A DNA stretch of 64,000 bases from Algibacter amylolyticus (GTDB taxonomy: Bacteria; Bacteroidota; Bacteroidia; Flavobacteriales; Flavobacteriaceae): the NCBI RefSeq assembly GCF_014202225.1, contig NZ_JACHGE010000002.1, positions 1-64,000 on the forward strand, given 5' to 3'. Position numbers and translations under genes: made by a program. Of this stretch, positions 1-8,479 are shown piece by piece (the stretch's first letter is position 1; the number at the start of each line of letters is the position of its first letter). The notes below the pieces were generated by a model. That model did not search any database. It worked only from the letters and a program-made list of their open reading frames with translations, and was not told the DNA's origin.

Positions 1-606
1 TCCAGCCCAAAAATCGGTAAACTTTTAAATATTAATGGCGCCGGAATTCAATACCGATGGTTACTAAATAATTTGGATGTAAGCTCATACGAAGAGATGA
101 ATACTTTGGCCTCAGAGATTCCAGTTGGGTCAGACGGTGTCTGTTTGTTGCCCTTTGGTAACGGTGCAGAACGTATGCTAAACAATAAGGAAATAGGTAC
201 ACGATTGGTAAATGTTAATTTAAACAACCATAACAAAGGCCATTTATGTCGCGCAGCACTCGAGGGTATTGCGTTTTCATTCTTTTACGGTATGGAAATC
301 CTTAAGTCCGATGGTATCAAAGCAAGCGTCATTCGTGCCGGAAACGATAATTTATTCCGCTCAGAAATTTTCGCAAATACTGTAGCCACACTAATCGGGC
401 AAGAAATAGAAATTTACAATACCACAGGAGCTATAGGAGCTGCCCGTGCAGCCAACTTACATAAAGGCGATTTTAAAGCCTTCGGAAAAGCCATTATGGA
501 TAACGATCATGTTATGACATTTATGCCATTAAAGGATAAAACACCGTATGTAAAAGCATATAAAACCTGGAAGAAAGAATTAGAGTTGGCATCAAATAAT
601 AATTAG
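1..606 (+). CDS. xylB: Xylulokinase, C-terminal part (5' end outside window)
   Basis: The reading frame is open from base 1, so this is the C-terminal ~201 residues of a longer protein, not a short gene starting at the TTG at 73. It matches the C-terminal ATPase-fold domain of FGGY carbohydrate kinases: a stretch reading GNDNLFRSEIFANT followed by TTGAIGAARAA is the usual helix and Gly/Ala-rich end of xylulokinases. The enzyme phosphorylates D-xylulose with ATP in the cytoplasm. Xylose isomerase follows on the same strand, which supports xylulokinase over other FGGY kinases. The last base of its TAG stop is also the first G of a dispersed repeat (606-731). Confidence 0.88.
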   Translation, partial: SSPKIGKLLNINGAGIQYRWLLNNLDVSSYEEMNTLASEIPVGSDGVCLLPFGNGAERMLNNKEIGTRLVNVNLNNHNKGHLCRAALEGIAFSFFYGMEILKSDGIKASVIRAGNDNLFRSEIFANTVATLIGQEIEIYNTTGAIGAARAANLHKGDFKAFGKAIMDNDHVMTFMPLKDKTPYVKAYKTWKKELELASNNN

Positions 607-731
607 GGCGCCTGCCTGCCGGCAGGTTACCAAAAGGGTCGGGCTTGAAGCCTGTCTTGAGCAAAGCCGAAAGGTTGCAAGTCCTCGCTTCCAAAAGGTC
701 GCTGTGGGCTTTCCATTGCAATCCCTAACGC
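606..731 (+). repeat. Dispersed composite repeat, copy 1
   Basis: GC-rich insertion-like block filling most of the xylB-xylA gap. It starts GGGCG and ends CAATCCCTAACGC, with inner blocks GGGTCGGGCTT, CAAGTCCTCGC and GCTGTGGGCTTTCCA shared with the copies at 23821, 55377 and 61761. Two smaller modules are nested in it: a CCTGCCGGCAGG palindrome between GGGCG and GTTACC, and a CCTGTCTTGAGCAAAGCCG segment. It carries no ORF of its own. It separates two genes expected to be co-transcribed, so it may affect their relative expression. Confidence 0.85.
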
Positions 732-796
732 AAGGAGAATTAAAAATAAAAACAAACAAACGAATAAAAAATTAAACCATTAAACACATTTTCAGA

Positions 797-2113
797 ATGG
801 CAAATACAGAGTATTTTAAAGGCATAGGAAACATTAAATTCGAGGGTAAAGAATCAGACAACCCGCTAGCATTCAAATATTATAACCCAGACCAAGTTGT
901 AGCAGGAAAAACCATGAAAGAATGGTTTAAATTCTCTATAGCATACTGGCATACCTTCTGTGGTCAAGGCTCAGATCCATTCGGACCAGGAACACAAAAC
1001 TTTGCTTGGGATCAATCATCAGATCCTATTCAAGCAGCAAAAGATAAAGCCGATGCAGCATTCGAATTTATTGGTAAAATGGGCTTCGATTATTTCTGTT
1101 TCCACGATTTCGATTTAATTCAAGAAGGTGCAACTTTTGCAGAATCTGAGGCGCGTTTGGCAACCATTACCGATTATATAAAAGGTAAGCAAGCCGAAAG
1201 TGGTGTTAAGTTATTATGGGGAACAGCAAACTGTTTCTCTAACCCACGTTATATGAATGGTGCGTCTACCAATCCAGATTTCGATGTGGTGGCAAGAGCA
1301 GGAGGGCAAGTAAAATTAGCCTTAGACGCTACTATTAAATTAAACGGAGAAAACTACGTGTTCTGGGGTGGTCGCGAAGGTTACATGTCTTTATTAAATA
1401 CAGATATGGGACGCGAGTTAGACCACATGGGGCAGTTCTTAACTATGGCCAGAGATTATGCAAGAGCGCAAGGTTTTAAAGGTAATTTCTTTATTGAACC
1501 TAAACCAATGGAGCCATCGAAACATCAATACGATTTCGATTCTGCAACCGCAATAGGTTTCTTAAAAGAATACGGTTTAGATAAAGATTTCAAAATCAAT
1601 ATTGAAGTAAATCACGCTACTTTAGCGCAACACACTTTTCAACACGAAATTGAAACCGCTGCAAAAGCTGGTATGTTAGGAAGTTTAGATGCTAACCGTG
1701 GCGATTACCAAAACGGATGGGATACCGATCAATTCCCTAATAACATTCAAGAAACAGCCGAGGCTATGTTAGTTTTTATTAAAGCTGGCGGATTGCAAGG
1801 TGGTGGTGTTAATTTTGATGCTAAAATTAGAAGAAACTCAACCGATATGGACGATGTATTCCACGCACATATTGGAGGAGCAGATACTTTTGCTAGAGCG
1901 CTTTTAATTGCTGATAGAATCATTACTTCTTCACCTTACGAGAAATTAAGAACAGAGCGTTACAGCTCATTCGATTCAGGAAAAGGAAAAGATTTCGAAA
2001 ACGGAAAATTAAGCTTACAAGACTTGTACAAACTAGCTCAAGAAAACGGCGAGTTAAAACTACAAAGTGGTAAACAAGAGTTGTTCGAGAATATTATCAA
2101 TCAGTATATTTAA
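797..2113 (+). CDS. xylA: Xylose isomerase
   Basis: 438 aa, close to the ~440 aa of E. coli XylA. Converts D-xylose to D-xylulose in the cytoplasm with divalent metal. Visible signatures are FHDFD (catalytic-type His103 and Asp106), [22 protein letters not shown] (metal-binding Glu/Lys) and LDANRGD / WDTDQFP. The ATG at 797 gives the usual [10 protein letters not shown] start. It follows the xylulokinase gene, so the pair can take xylose to xylulose 5-phosphate. A strong terminator lies just downstream. Confidence 0.97.
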   Translation: MANTEYFKGIGNIKFEGKESDNPLAFKYYNPDQVVAGKTMKEWFKFSIAYWHTFCGQGSDPFGPGTQNFAWDQSSDPIQAAKDKADAAFEFIGKMGFDYFCFHDFDLIQEGATFAESEARLATITDYIKGKQAESGVKLLWGTANCFSNPRYMNGASTNPDFDVVARAGGQVKLALDATIKLNGENYVFWGGREGYMSLLNTDMGRELDHMGQFLTMARDYARAQGFKGNFFIEPKPMEPSKHQYDFDSATAIGFLKEYGLDKDFKINIEVNHATLAQHTFQHEIETAAKAGMLGSLDANRGDYQNGWDTDQFPNNIQETAEAMLVFIKAGGLQGGGVNFDAKIRRNSTDMDDVFHAHIGGADTFARALLIADRIITSSPYEKLRTERYSSFDSGKGKDFENGKLSLQDLYKLAQENGELKLQSGKQELFENIINQYI

Positions 2114-2140
2114 TCTGATTAATTAGTATATAAATTTTTA

Positions 2141-2177
2141 AGCCTCTTCAAAAACTAAATTTTGAAGAGGCTTTTTT
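2141..2177 (+). terminator. Intrinsic terminator after xylA
   Basis: A perfect 13-bp stem (AGCCTCTTCAAAA, 2141-2153, with 2160-2172) and a six-base loop, followed by a run of T. It ends the xyl transcript before the convergent LacI gene. Confidence 0.9.
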
Positions 2178-2238
2178 ATTACATGATATTCAGACAAAAG
2201 AGATGTTTATTGGTGATAATTTACTCTAGTTTAGTATT

Positions 2239-3321
2239 CTAATGCTTTGTGTTATTTTTTACGATATTAAACTCATGTCGTTCGTTATACTTTACGTTTT
2301 CCTTAATTAGTATATCAATAGGAACATAATGTTTAGGATTTGTAATGTCGTTTTTAAGTAAATATTCCGTTAAAAGTCTAATGGCTTCATATCCTTGATC
2401 AAAAGGTTTTTGAGATATTAAAAAAGAAACTGTATCATTTTGTAAGCATGCAATATTTTGCGGTGTATTATCAAATCCAATACATTCTAACTGGCTTAAA
2501 TACTCTTTTTTCATACAATCAACCACAATATAAATTCTACTCGACGGAACAAAAACACCTTTAACTTCGGGGTGCTTTTCTAAATAACTATTAATTTTCT
2601 CTTTGGTTTCGTTAGAGCTATCTAAGTTTTCAATTTTTAACGTTTGGGTTGTAGAATTTATATTGTTTTTCACAAAATAATCATTAAAGCCTTTAATTCT
2701 ATTGGATACCGCATTGTTTTTGGTAATGTTATATCTAGCCTGAATAATTAAAAATGCAGCGGGTTTTGGCAAGCTTAAATGCATAAGTTTACCCGCAATA
2801 TAACCGGCGTTATAGGAGTCTTGTCCCACAAACCCAATATTGTTAAATCCATCAATATCAATGTTTACAAAAAGGTAGGGAATATTGAGTGCTTCTAATT
2901 GGTTTACAATCTTTTTAGTTTCTGCCGAAAAGTTAGGCACCATAATAACAGCAGTTGGTTTGGTTTCTATTAGGGCATTAAACGTGTTTAAATACGAGTC
3001 AGGGTCGTATTGATTGTAGCCGAAATTAGTCACTTGAACACCAAAGCTTTTTACATCTTCTGCACCCTTTAAAATACCTAAATAGGGAGATTGCCAGAAT
3101 AAATCGAGTTCATTATGTTCAGGAATTAAAGTAGCAATAACATATTTGTTTTTCATTGCAAGTGCACTTGCAACGGGGTTTACGCTAAAATTATGATGCT
3201 CAAGTATTTTCTTTATTTTGGCTTCTGTTTTTTTAGATACACCACCTCGGTTATGCAATACTCTATCTACGGTACCTTCTGATACTTGGGCTTCTTTGGC
3301 GATATCTTTAATTGTAATCAT
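2239..3321 (-). CDS. LacI-family regulator, probably of the uronate operon
   Basis: 360 aa. Residues 1-50 form a LacI-type helix-turn-helix (ITIKDIAKEAQVSEGTVDRVL), followed by a periplasmic-binding-protein-like sensor domain with IATLIPEHNELDLFWQSPYLGI. The variant SEGTVDRVLHNRGGVS differs from the usual SxxTVSRVLN and is typical of a Bacteroidota LacI subgroup. It is divergent from the uronate operon at 3511, so it is the natural candidate to bind the two palindromes at 3416-3427 and 3448-3459. The ligand is probably a uronate intermediate, which is inference. Start at ATG 3321. Confidence 0.9.
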   Translation of the reverse strand: MITIKDIAKEAQVSEGTVDRVLHNRGGVSKKTEAKIKKILEHHNFSVNPVASALAMKNKYVIATLIPEHNELDLFWQSPYLGILKGAEDVKSFGVQVTNFGYNQYDPDSYLNTFNALIETKPTAVIMVPNFSAETKKIVNQLEALNIPYLFVNIDIDGFNNIGFVGQDSYNAGYIAGKLMHLSLPKPAAFLIIQARYNITKNNAVSNRIKGFNDYFVKNNINSTTQTLKIENLDSSNETKEKINSYLEKHPEVKGVFVPSSRIYIVVDCMKKEYLSQLECIGFDNTPQNIACLQNDTVSFLISQKPFDQGYEAIRLLTEYLLKNDITNPKHYVPIDILIKENVKYNERHEFNIVKNNTKH

Positions 3322-3412
3322 ATAAAAAATATTAATGGCTCCACTTTATTAATTATAAAACCTATGCCATACGTTTTGTAATTGGAAGCAATTTAGTTAT
3401 AATATTTAATAT

Positions 3413-3459
3413 TTTGTGTGCGCACACTATTTTTTTGCTATATTTGTGTGTGCGTACAC
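3413..3459 (+). promoter_or_regulatory. Promoter of the uronate operon with two flanking operators
   Basis: TTTG at 3413-3416 (-33 type) and TATATTTG at 3439-3446 (perfect TAnnTTTG) are 22 bp apart, as in Bacteroidota sigma-A promoters. The perfect palindrome GTGTGCGCACAC (3416-3427) abuts the -33 box. The near-copy GTGTGCGTACAC (3448-3459) sits just after the -7 box at the likely start of transcription. Their centres are 32 bp apart, about three helical turns. The central CG is typical of LacI-family operators. Confidence 0.75.
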
Positions 3460-3510
3460 GAAAATTGTGTAATTTTAAGTATTTCGCACTTTAATAAATA
3501 TAAAATAATA

Positions 3511-4338
3511 ATGAGTAAAGTAGTAGTTTTAACAGGTGCAGGAGGTGTTTTATGTAGTACTTTGGCCAAAGCTTTAGCTAAGGAAGGACACAAAATTGCA
3601 GTTTTAGATTTAAGAAAAGAAGCAGCAGATGAAGTTGCTAACGACATTAATAACGCTGGCGGAACTGCTATTGGGGTTGCTGCTAATGTTTTAGAAAAGG
3701 AATCCTTGGAATTGGCTAAAACAGAAGTTAATAATAAATTAGGGCCATGTGATATTTTAGTAAACGGAGCAGGAGGTAATCATCCTTTGGGGACCACTAG
3801 TAACCCGCACTTATTAGCTAAAGATCTTGAAGATACTACCGAAGGTTTTAAAACTTTTTTTGACTTAGATCCTTCTGGAATTCAATTCGTATTTAATTTG
3901 AATTTTATTGGCACACTATTACCAACTCAAATTTTTGCTAAAGATATGGTAGGCAGAAAAGGATGTAGTATTTTAAATATCTCGTCTATGAATGCCTTTA
4001 CGCCATTAACAAAAATACCGGCATACAGTGGTGCTAAAGCAGCGGTTTCTAATTTTACACAATGGTTAGCTGTACATTTTAGTAAAGTGGGTATTCGTGT
4101 TAATGCATTGGCTCCTGGGTTTTTCTTAACCGACCAAAACAGAAGCTTATTAACCGAAAGTGATGGTAGTTTAACACCTCGCGGAAATCAAATTATAGAC
4201 CAAACGCCTATGGGTAAGTTTGGCGAGCCAGAAGATTTAGTAGGAACAACATTATGGTTATGTGGCGAAGGTTCAGCTTTTGTTACCGGAGTTGTAGTGC
4301 CAATTGATGGCGGATTTAGTGCTTATAGCGGCGTTTAA
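3511..4338 (+). CDS. SDR-family fructuronate reductase (mannonate oxidoreductase)
   Basis: 275 aa from ATG 3511. An in-frame upstream extension to 3418 overlaps the promoter and is unlikely to be translated. It has a Rossmann TGAGGVLCSTLA nucleotide loop, NISSMNAF before YSGAKAA (catalytic Tyr and Lys) and the C-terminal VVPIDGGFSAYSGV of SDR dehydrogenases. It precedes uxuA directly. In Bacteroidota an SDR protein commonly replaces the long-chain UxuB in reducing D-fructuronate to D-mannonate. The substrate is inferred from the operon. First gene of the uronate operon. Confidence 0.82.
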   Translation: MSKVVVLTGAGGVLCSTLAKALAKEGHKIAVLDLRKEAADEVANDINNAGGTAIGVAANVLEKESLELAKTEVNNKLGPCDILVNGAGGNHPLGTTSNPHLLAKDLEDTTEGFKTFFDLDPSGIQFVFNLNFIGTLLPTQIFAKDMVGRKGCSILNISSMNAFTPLTKIPAYSGAKAAVSNFTQWLAVHFSKVGIRVNALAPGFFLTDQNRSLLTESDGSLTPRGNQIIDQTPMGKFGEPEDLVGTTLWLCGEGSAFVTGVVVPIDGGFSAYSGV

Positions 4339-4356
4339 TACTTTTAATTTATTTTT

Positions 4357-5532
4357 ATGGAACAGACATGGAGATGGTACGGACCAAATGATCCCGTATC
4401 CTTATCGGATATAAAACAGGCAGGTGCAACAGGTATTGTTTCTGCATTACATCATATTCCTAACGGCGAGATTTGGACAATTGATGACATTCAAAAAAGA
4501 AAAAACACTATTGAAAGTGTTGGATTAACATGGAGTGTTGTTGAGAGTATTCCGGTACACGAAAGCATTAAAACACGTTCTGGTAATTTTCAAAAATATA
4601 TTGAAACCTATAAGCAAAGTATAGCAAATTTAGCGCAATGCGGTATTAATATTGTGTGCTATAATTTTATGCCGGTTTTAGATTGGACACGAACCGATTT
4701 AAGTTTTCAAGTAGAAGACGGATCTAAAGCATTGCGTTTTGATGTTATTGCTTTTGCTGCCTTCGAACTTTTTTTATTAAAACGTCCAGGTGCAGAACAA
4801 AGCTATACTGAAGCGCAACAAAAAGGAGCAAAGGTTTATATTGATAAGCTTTCAGAAGCGGATCAAAAACAACTTGTAAATAATATTATTGCAGGTTTAC
4901 CAGGAGCCGAAGAAGGTTATACCTTAGAGCAATTTCAAACTATTTTAGATACCTATAAAGATATCGATGCTACTGCATTACGTAATAATTTAGTGTCTTT
5001 TTTAAAAGAAATTATTCCTGTAGCATCTCAAAATCAAGTCTTAATGTGTATTCATCCAGACGATCCACCATATCCTATTTTAGGATTACCACGAGTAGTA
5101 AGTACAGAGGCCGATTATGCGCATTTATTTGAAAATGTTCCAGACCGTGCCAATGGTATTACATTCTGTACAGGCTCTTTAGGTGTAAGAGCAGATAATA
5201 ATCTTGTTCAAATTTTTAAACGCTTTGCAGATAGAGCACATTTCCTGCATTTAAGAAGCACAAAGCGCGATGAAGCTGGTAATTTTTACGAAGCCAATCA
5301 TTTAGATGGCGATGTAGATATGTACAGCGTTGTAAAAGCAATTTTAGAAGAAGAAAAAAGACGTAAAGCAGCAGGTTATGCAGATTTTGCTATTCCTGTT
5401 AGGCCAGATCATGGTCATCAAATGCTTGACGATTTAAACAAAAAAACAAACCCAGGTTATTCCGGGATAGGTAGGCTAAGAGGATTAGCAGAACTACGAG
5501 GTTTAGAATATGGGATAAAGCAAACTATATAA
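4357..5532 (+). CDS. uxuA: Mannonate dehydratase
   Basis: 391 aa (E. coli UxuA 394). Dehydrates D-mannonate to 2-keto-3-deoxygluconate (KDG). Family motifs are [12 protein letters not shown] at the N-terminus, [34 protein letters not shown] and RPDHGHQM, which carry the conserved His, Cys and Asp metal ligands. It lies 18 bp after the SDR gene and before kduI, so both glucuronate and 4,5-unsaturated uronates are routed to KDG by this operon. Confidence 0.96.
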   Translation: MEQTWRWYGPNDPVSLSDIKQAGATGIVSALHHIPNGEIWTIDDIQKRKNTIESVGLTWSVVESIPVHESIKTRSGNFQKYIETYKQSIANLAQCGINIVCYNFMPVLDWTRTDLSFQVEDGSKALRFDVIAFAAFELFLLKRPGAEQSYTEAQQKGAKVYIDKLSEADQKQLVNNIIAGLPGAEEGYTLEQFQTILDTYKDIDATALRNNLVSFLKEIIPVASQNQVLMCIHPDDPPYPILGLPRVVSTEADYAHLFENVPDRANGITFCTGSLGVRADNNLVQIFKRFADRAHFLHLRSTKRDEAGNFYEANHLDGDVDMYSVVKAILEEEKRRKAAGYADFAIPVRPDHGHQMLDDLNKKTNPGYSGIGRLRGLAELRGLEYGIKQTI

Positions 5533-5555
5533 TAAACAAACAACAACAACTTATC

Positions 5556-6398
5556 ATGAAAACAAGTTACGAAACGCGTTACGCGTCCAGTCCGAAAGCA
5601 GTAAAAAAGTACGACACAGAGGAGTTAAGAGAAGAGTTTTTAATTGAAAACTTAATGCAGGAAGATCAATTAGTTTTGGTTTACACACATTATGATAGAT
5701 ATATGGCAGGTTCTGCGGTACCTGTTGCAGGACCAATAGCTTTAGAGACTATTGATCCTTTAAAATCATCATACTTTTTAGAGAGAAGAGAAATAGGTAT
5801 CATCAATGTAGGTGGCGATGGTACAGTTGAAGTTGATGGTGAAGAATTTCAATTAACTTTAAAAGATGCGTTATACATTGGTAGCGGAAAAAAAGAAGTT
5901 GTCTTTAAAAGTAATGACAAAAATAATCCAGCAAAGTTTTATTTAAACTCAGCGCCAGCACACACTAGCTTACCAACAATAAAAGTAAGTAAAGCTGATG
6001 CTAATAAAATAGAATTAGGATCGTTAGAAACAGCTAATCACCGTACAGTAAACCAAATGATTATTGGTGGAATAGTGGAAACTTGTCAGCTTCAAATGGG
6101 AATGACAGAGTTAAAAACAGGAAGTGTGTGGAACACCATGCCAGCACACGTCCACGATCGTAGAATGGAAATTTACTATTATTTAGATATCCCTCAAGAT
6201 CAGGCTGTATGTCATTTTATGGGAGAGCCACAAGAAACGCGTCACATCTGGATGCAAAATCACCAAGCAGTAATTTCTCCACCATGGTCTATCCATTCAG
6301 GTTCAGGAACTTCAAATTACACATTTATTTGGGGAATGGCAGGAGAGAATTTAGATTATGGCGATATGGATGTTGCTAAAATAACAGAATTAAGATAA
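5556..6398 (+). CDS. kduI: 4-deoxy-L-threo-5-hexosulose-uronate ketol-isomerase
   Basis: 280 aa (E. coli 278). Isomerises 5-keto-4-deoxyuronate, which arises from unsaturated uronic acids released by polysaccharide lyases. The cupin zinc ligands are visible as His198, His200, Glu205 (AHVHDRRME) and His247 (WSIHSG), the E. coli pattern 196/198/203/245 shifted by two. It is followed after 3 bp by kduD, the next enzyme of the pathway. Confidence 0.97.
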   Translation: MKTSYETRYASSPKAVKKYDTEELREEFLIENLMQEDQLVLVYTHYDRYMAGSAVPVAGPIALETIDPLKSSYFLERREIGIINVGGDGTVEVDGEEFQLTLKDALYIGSGKKEVVFKSNDKNNPAKFYLNSAPAHTSLPTIKVSKADANKIELGSLETANHRTVNQMIIGGIVETCQLQMGMTELKTGSVWNTMPAHVHDRRMEIYYYLDIPQDQAVCHFMGEPQETRHIWMQNHQAVISPPWSIHSGSGTSNYTFIWGMAGENLDYGDMDVAKITELR

Positions 6399-6401
6399 GC
6401 T

Positions 6402-7196
6402 ATGAGTACATCATTATTTGATATAAAAGGAAAGAATGCTTTAGTAACCGGAAGTACCCACGGTTTGGGAATGGCTATGGCCAGAGGTTTAGGTTTAGCA
6501 GGTGCAACGGTAATTGTTAACGGTAATTCTTCACAAGAAAAAATCGATAACGCTGTTGCGGAATATAAAAAAGAAGGTATAAACGCTGTTGGTTATAAAT
6601 TTAATGTAGCTAATGAAGACGAGGTTATTGCAGCAGTTGCAAAAATTGAAGCGGAAGTTGGTCAAATAGATATCTTAATTAACAATGCAGGTATTATAAA
6701 ACGTACACCATTAATAGACATGGAGGTAGCCGATTTTAAGCAGGTTATCGATATCGATTTGGTAAGCCCGTTTATAGTTTCTAAGCATGTTGTAAAAGGC
6801 ATGATTGCTAGAAAAGAAGGTAAGGTTATTAATATTTGCTCTATGATGAGCGAATTAGGCCGAAACAGTGTTGGTGCTTATGCCGCAGCAAAAGGTGGAT
6901 TAAAAATGTTAACCCAAAATATGGCAACAGAATGGGCAAAACATAATGTGCAAGTTAATGGTATAGGTCCAGGATATTTTGCAACAAGCCAAACAGAACC
7001 AATTCGTGTAGAAGGACATCCTTTTAACGATTTTATTGTAAACAGAACACCTGCTGCAAAGTGGGGAGATCCTAACGATTTAGCTGGTGCAGCCATATTT
7101 TTGTCGGCTAAAGCTAGTGATTTTGTTAGCGGACATATTTTATACGTAGATGGTGGTATATTGGCAACAATAGGGAAACCATCAAACGAAGATTAG
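6402..7196 (+). CDS. kduD: 2-dehydro-3-deoxy-D-gluconate 5-dehydrogenase (SDR)
   Basis: 264 aa. Short-chain dehydrogenase that reduces 3-deoxy-D-glycero-2,5-hexodiulosonate to KDG with NAD(P)H. The nucleotide loop TGSTHGLGMA, NNAG (INNAGIIKR), catalytic Ser (CSMMSE) and YAAAKGG are present. It ends YVDGGILATIGKP as KduD proteins do. The 3-bp spacing after kduI implies translational coupling. Confidence 0.95.
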   Translation: MSTSLFDIKGKNALVTGSTHGLGMAMARGLGLAGATVIVNGNSSQEKIDNAVAEYKKEGINAVGYKFNVANEDEVIAAVAKIEAEVGQIDILINNAGIIKRTPLIDMEVADFKQVIDIDLVSPFIVSKHVVKGMIARKEGKVINICSMMSELGRNSVGAYAAAKGGLKMLTQNMATEWAKHNVQVNGIGPGYFATSQTEPIRVEGHPFNDFIVNRTPAAKWGDPNDLAGAAIFLSAKASDFVSGHILYVDGGILATIGKPSNED

Positions 7197-7288
7197 TAAA
7201 TACTGCGCGTAATTCATGCTTTTAATTTATGTTAAAAGCAGAGTTATGCGCATTACCTTTTGCTTGTAAAACACTAAAAATTAAACAA

Positions 7289-8470
7289 ATGAAAAACATA
7301 CTATTTTCCGCTTTATTAATGGGAGCTTTTTTTACCCAAAGCTGTCAGCAGGAAGCATCAGGACACAGGGTAACTGTTAAAAATGCATTGGAAGTGTCTC
7401 GTTCAAATGAAACGGTTGAAATTAAAAAATCAGATTTAACATTAAAGGAAGGCGAAAGCTTTGAAAACTTAGCGGTTCAAGATGCAACAACTAAAGCTAT
7501 TTTAGTATCTCAATTTGTAGATGAAGATCAGGACGGTAATGTCGATGTACTTTTATTTCAACCAAAATTAGAAGCTAAATCAGAAAAACAATTTAATCTA
7601 GTTTCTGCTGAAGGTAATACAGCACAAGAAGTAACAGAGTTTTGTTATTCTCGATTTGTTCCAGAAAGAACAGATGATTTTGCTTGGGAAAACAATAAAG
7701 TAGCCTTTAGAACTTATGGTCCAGTTGCCCAAAAAATGGTAGAGGACGGCACTAAAGGAGGAACTTTATCAAGTGGTATTGATGGGTGGTTAAAAAAAGT
7801 AGAATATCCAATTATTAATAAGTGGTATGCTAAAAACGATAAAGCGCCTGGTGCTTATCATTTACCGTCGCCAGAAGGTTTAGATAATTTTCATGTTGGT
7901 GTAAGTCGCGGTATTGGAGGAACAGCGGTAAAAAGCGATACAACGTATTATGTTTCTAAAAACTTTACTAATTGGAAAGTTATTACAACAGGACCAATTA
8001 GAACAAGCTTTATTTTGGATTATGCAGACTGGGACGCTAACGGAAAAATGATTTCTGAAAAGAAACACATTTCTTTAGATTACGGTAGTAACTTAACTAA
8101 ATATGAAATAGAAGTTGGTGGTACAAATTCTATTTATTCAGGTTTAACCTTACATGAAAATGATGGTGTGCCAACAGAAAATGTAAACGAAGGGTGGATA
8201 TCGTATTGGGAGCCACATGGCGATTCAGAGTTAGGTACAGCGGTAGTTATACCTAATGGAAACATGATGTCTTCAGAGTTTTTTGTAACAGGTTTAACAG
8301 ATCAAAGTAATTTATACGCTCAAATAAAAATAAACCAAGGAAAAGCTGTTTTCTATTCGGGTTATGGATGGAAAGAAGCCAATGAGTTTACTACAAAAGA
8401 ATCTTGGGAAAACTACATAAAAGATTTCACCTTAAAAATTAATAACCCTTTAGAAGTATCCGTACACTAG
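7289..8470 (+). CDS. DUF4861 lipoprotein of the uronate operon
   Basis: 393 aa from ATG 7289 (MKNILFSALLMGAFFTQSCQQ). The lipobox ends at Cys, so it is an exported lipoprotein. An earlier in-frame start at 7229 would add 20 residues without a signal-peptide character. The body matches DUF4861 (FVPERTDDFAWENNKVAFRTYGP; TSFILDYADW; HISLDYGSN), a family repeatedly found in pectin, alginate and ulvan utilisation loci. The fold is probably a beta-sandwich. No activity is established that I know of. It is odd among cytoplasmic enzymes and may act on oligouronides before import. Confidence 0.82.
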   Translation: MKNILFSALLMGAFFTQSCQQEASGHRVTVKNALEVSRSNETVEIKKSDLTLKEGESFENLAVQDATTKAILVSQFVDEDQDGNVDVLLFQPKLEAKSEKQFNLVSAEGNTAQEVTEFCYSRFVPERTDDFAWENNKVAFRTYGPVAQKMVEDGTKGGTLSSGIDGWLKKVEYPIINKWYAKNDKAPGAYHLPSPEGLDNFHVGVSRGIGGTAVKSDTTYYVSKNFTNWKVITTGPIRTSFILDYADWDANGKMISEKKHISLDYGSNLTKYEIEVGGTNSIYSGLTLHENDGVPTENVNEGWISYWEPHGDSELGTAVVIPNGNMMSSEFFVTGLTDQSNLYAQIKINQGKAVFYSGYGWKEANEFTTKESWENYIKDFTLKINNPLEVSVH

Positions 8471-8479
8471 AAATTTGTT

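Noticed and set aside
73-606. Short kinase gene starting at TTG 73
   Set aside because: The frame is open from base 1 with kinase-like residues before 73, so the gene begins outside the window.
3418-3510. 31-residue N-terminal extension of the fructuronate reductase
   Set aside because: It would translate the operators and -7 box; ATG 3511 fits the SDR start.
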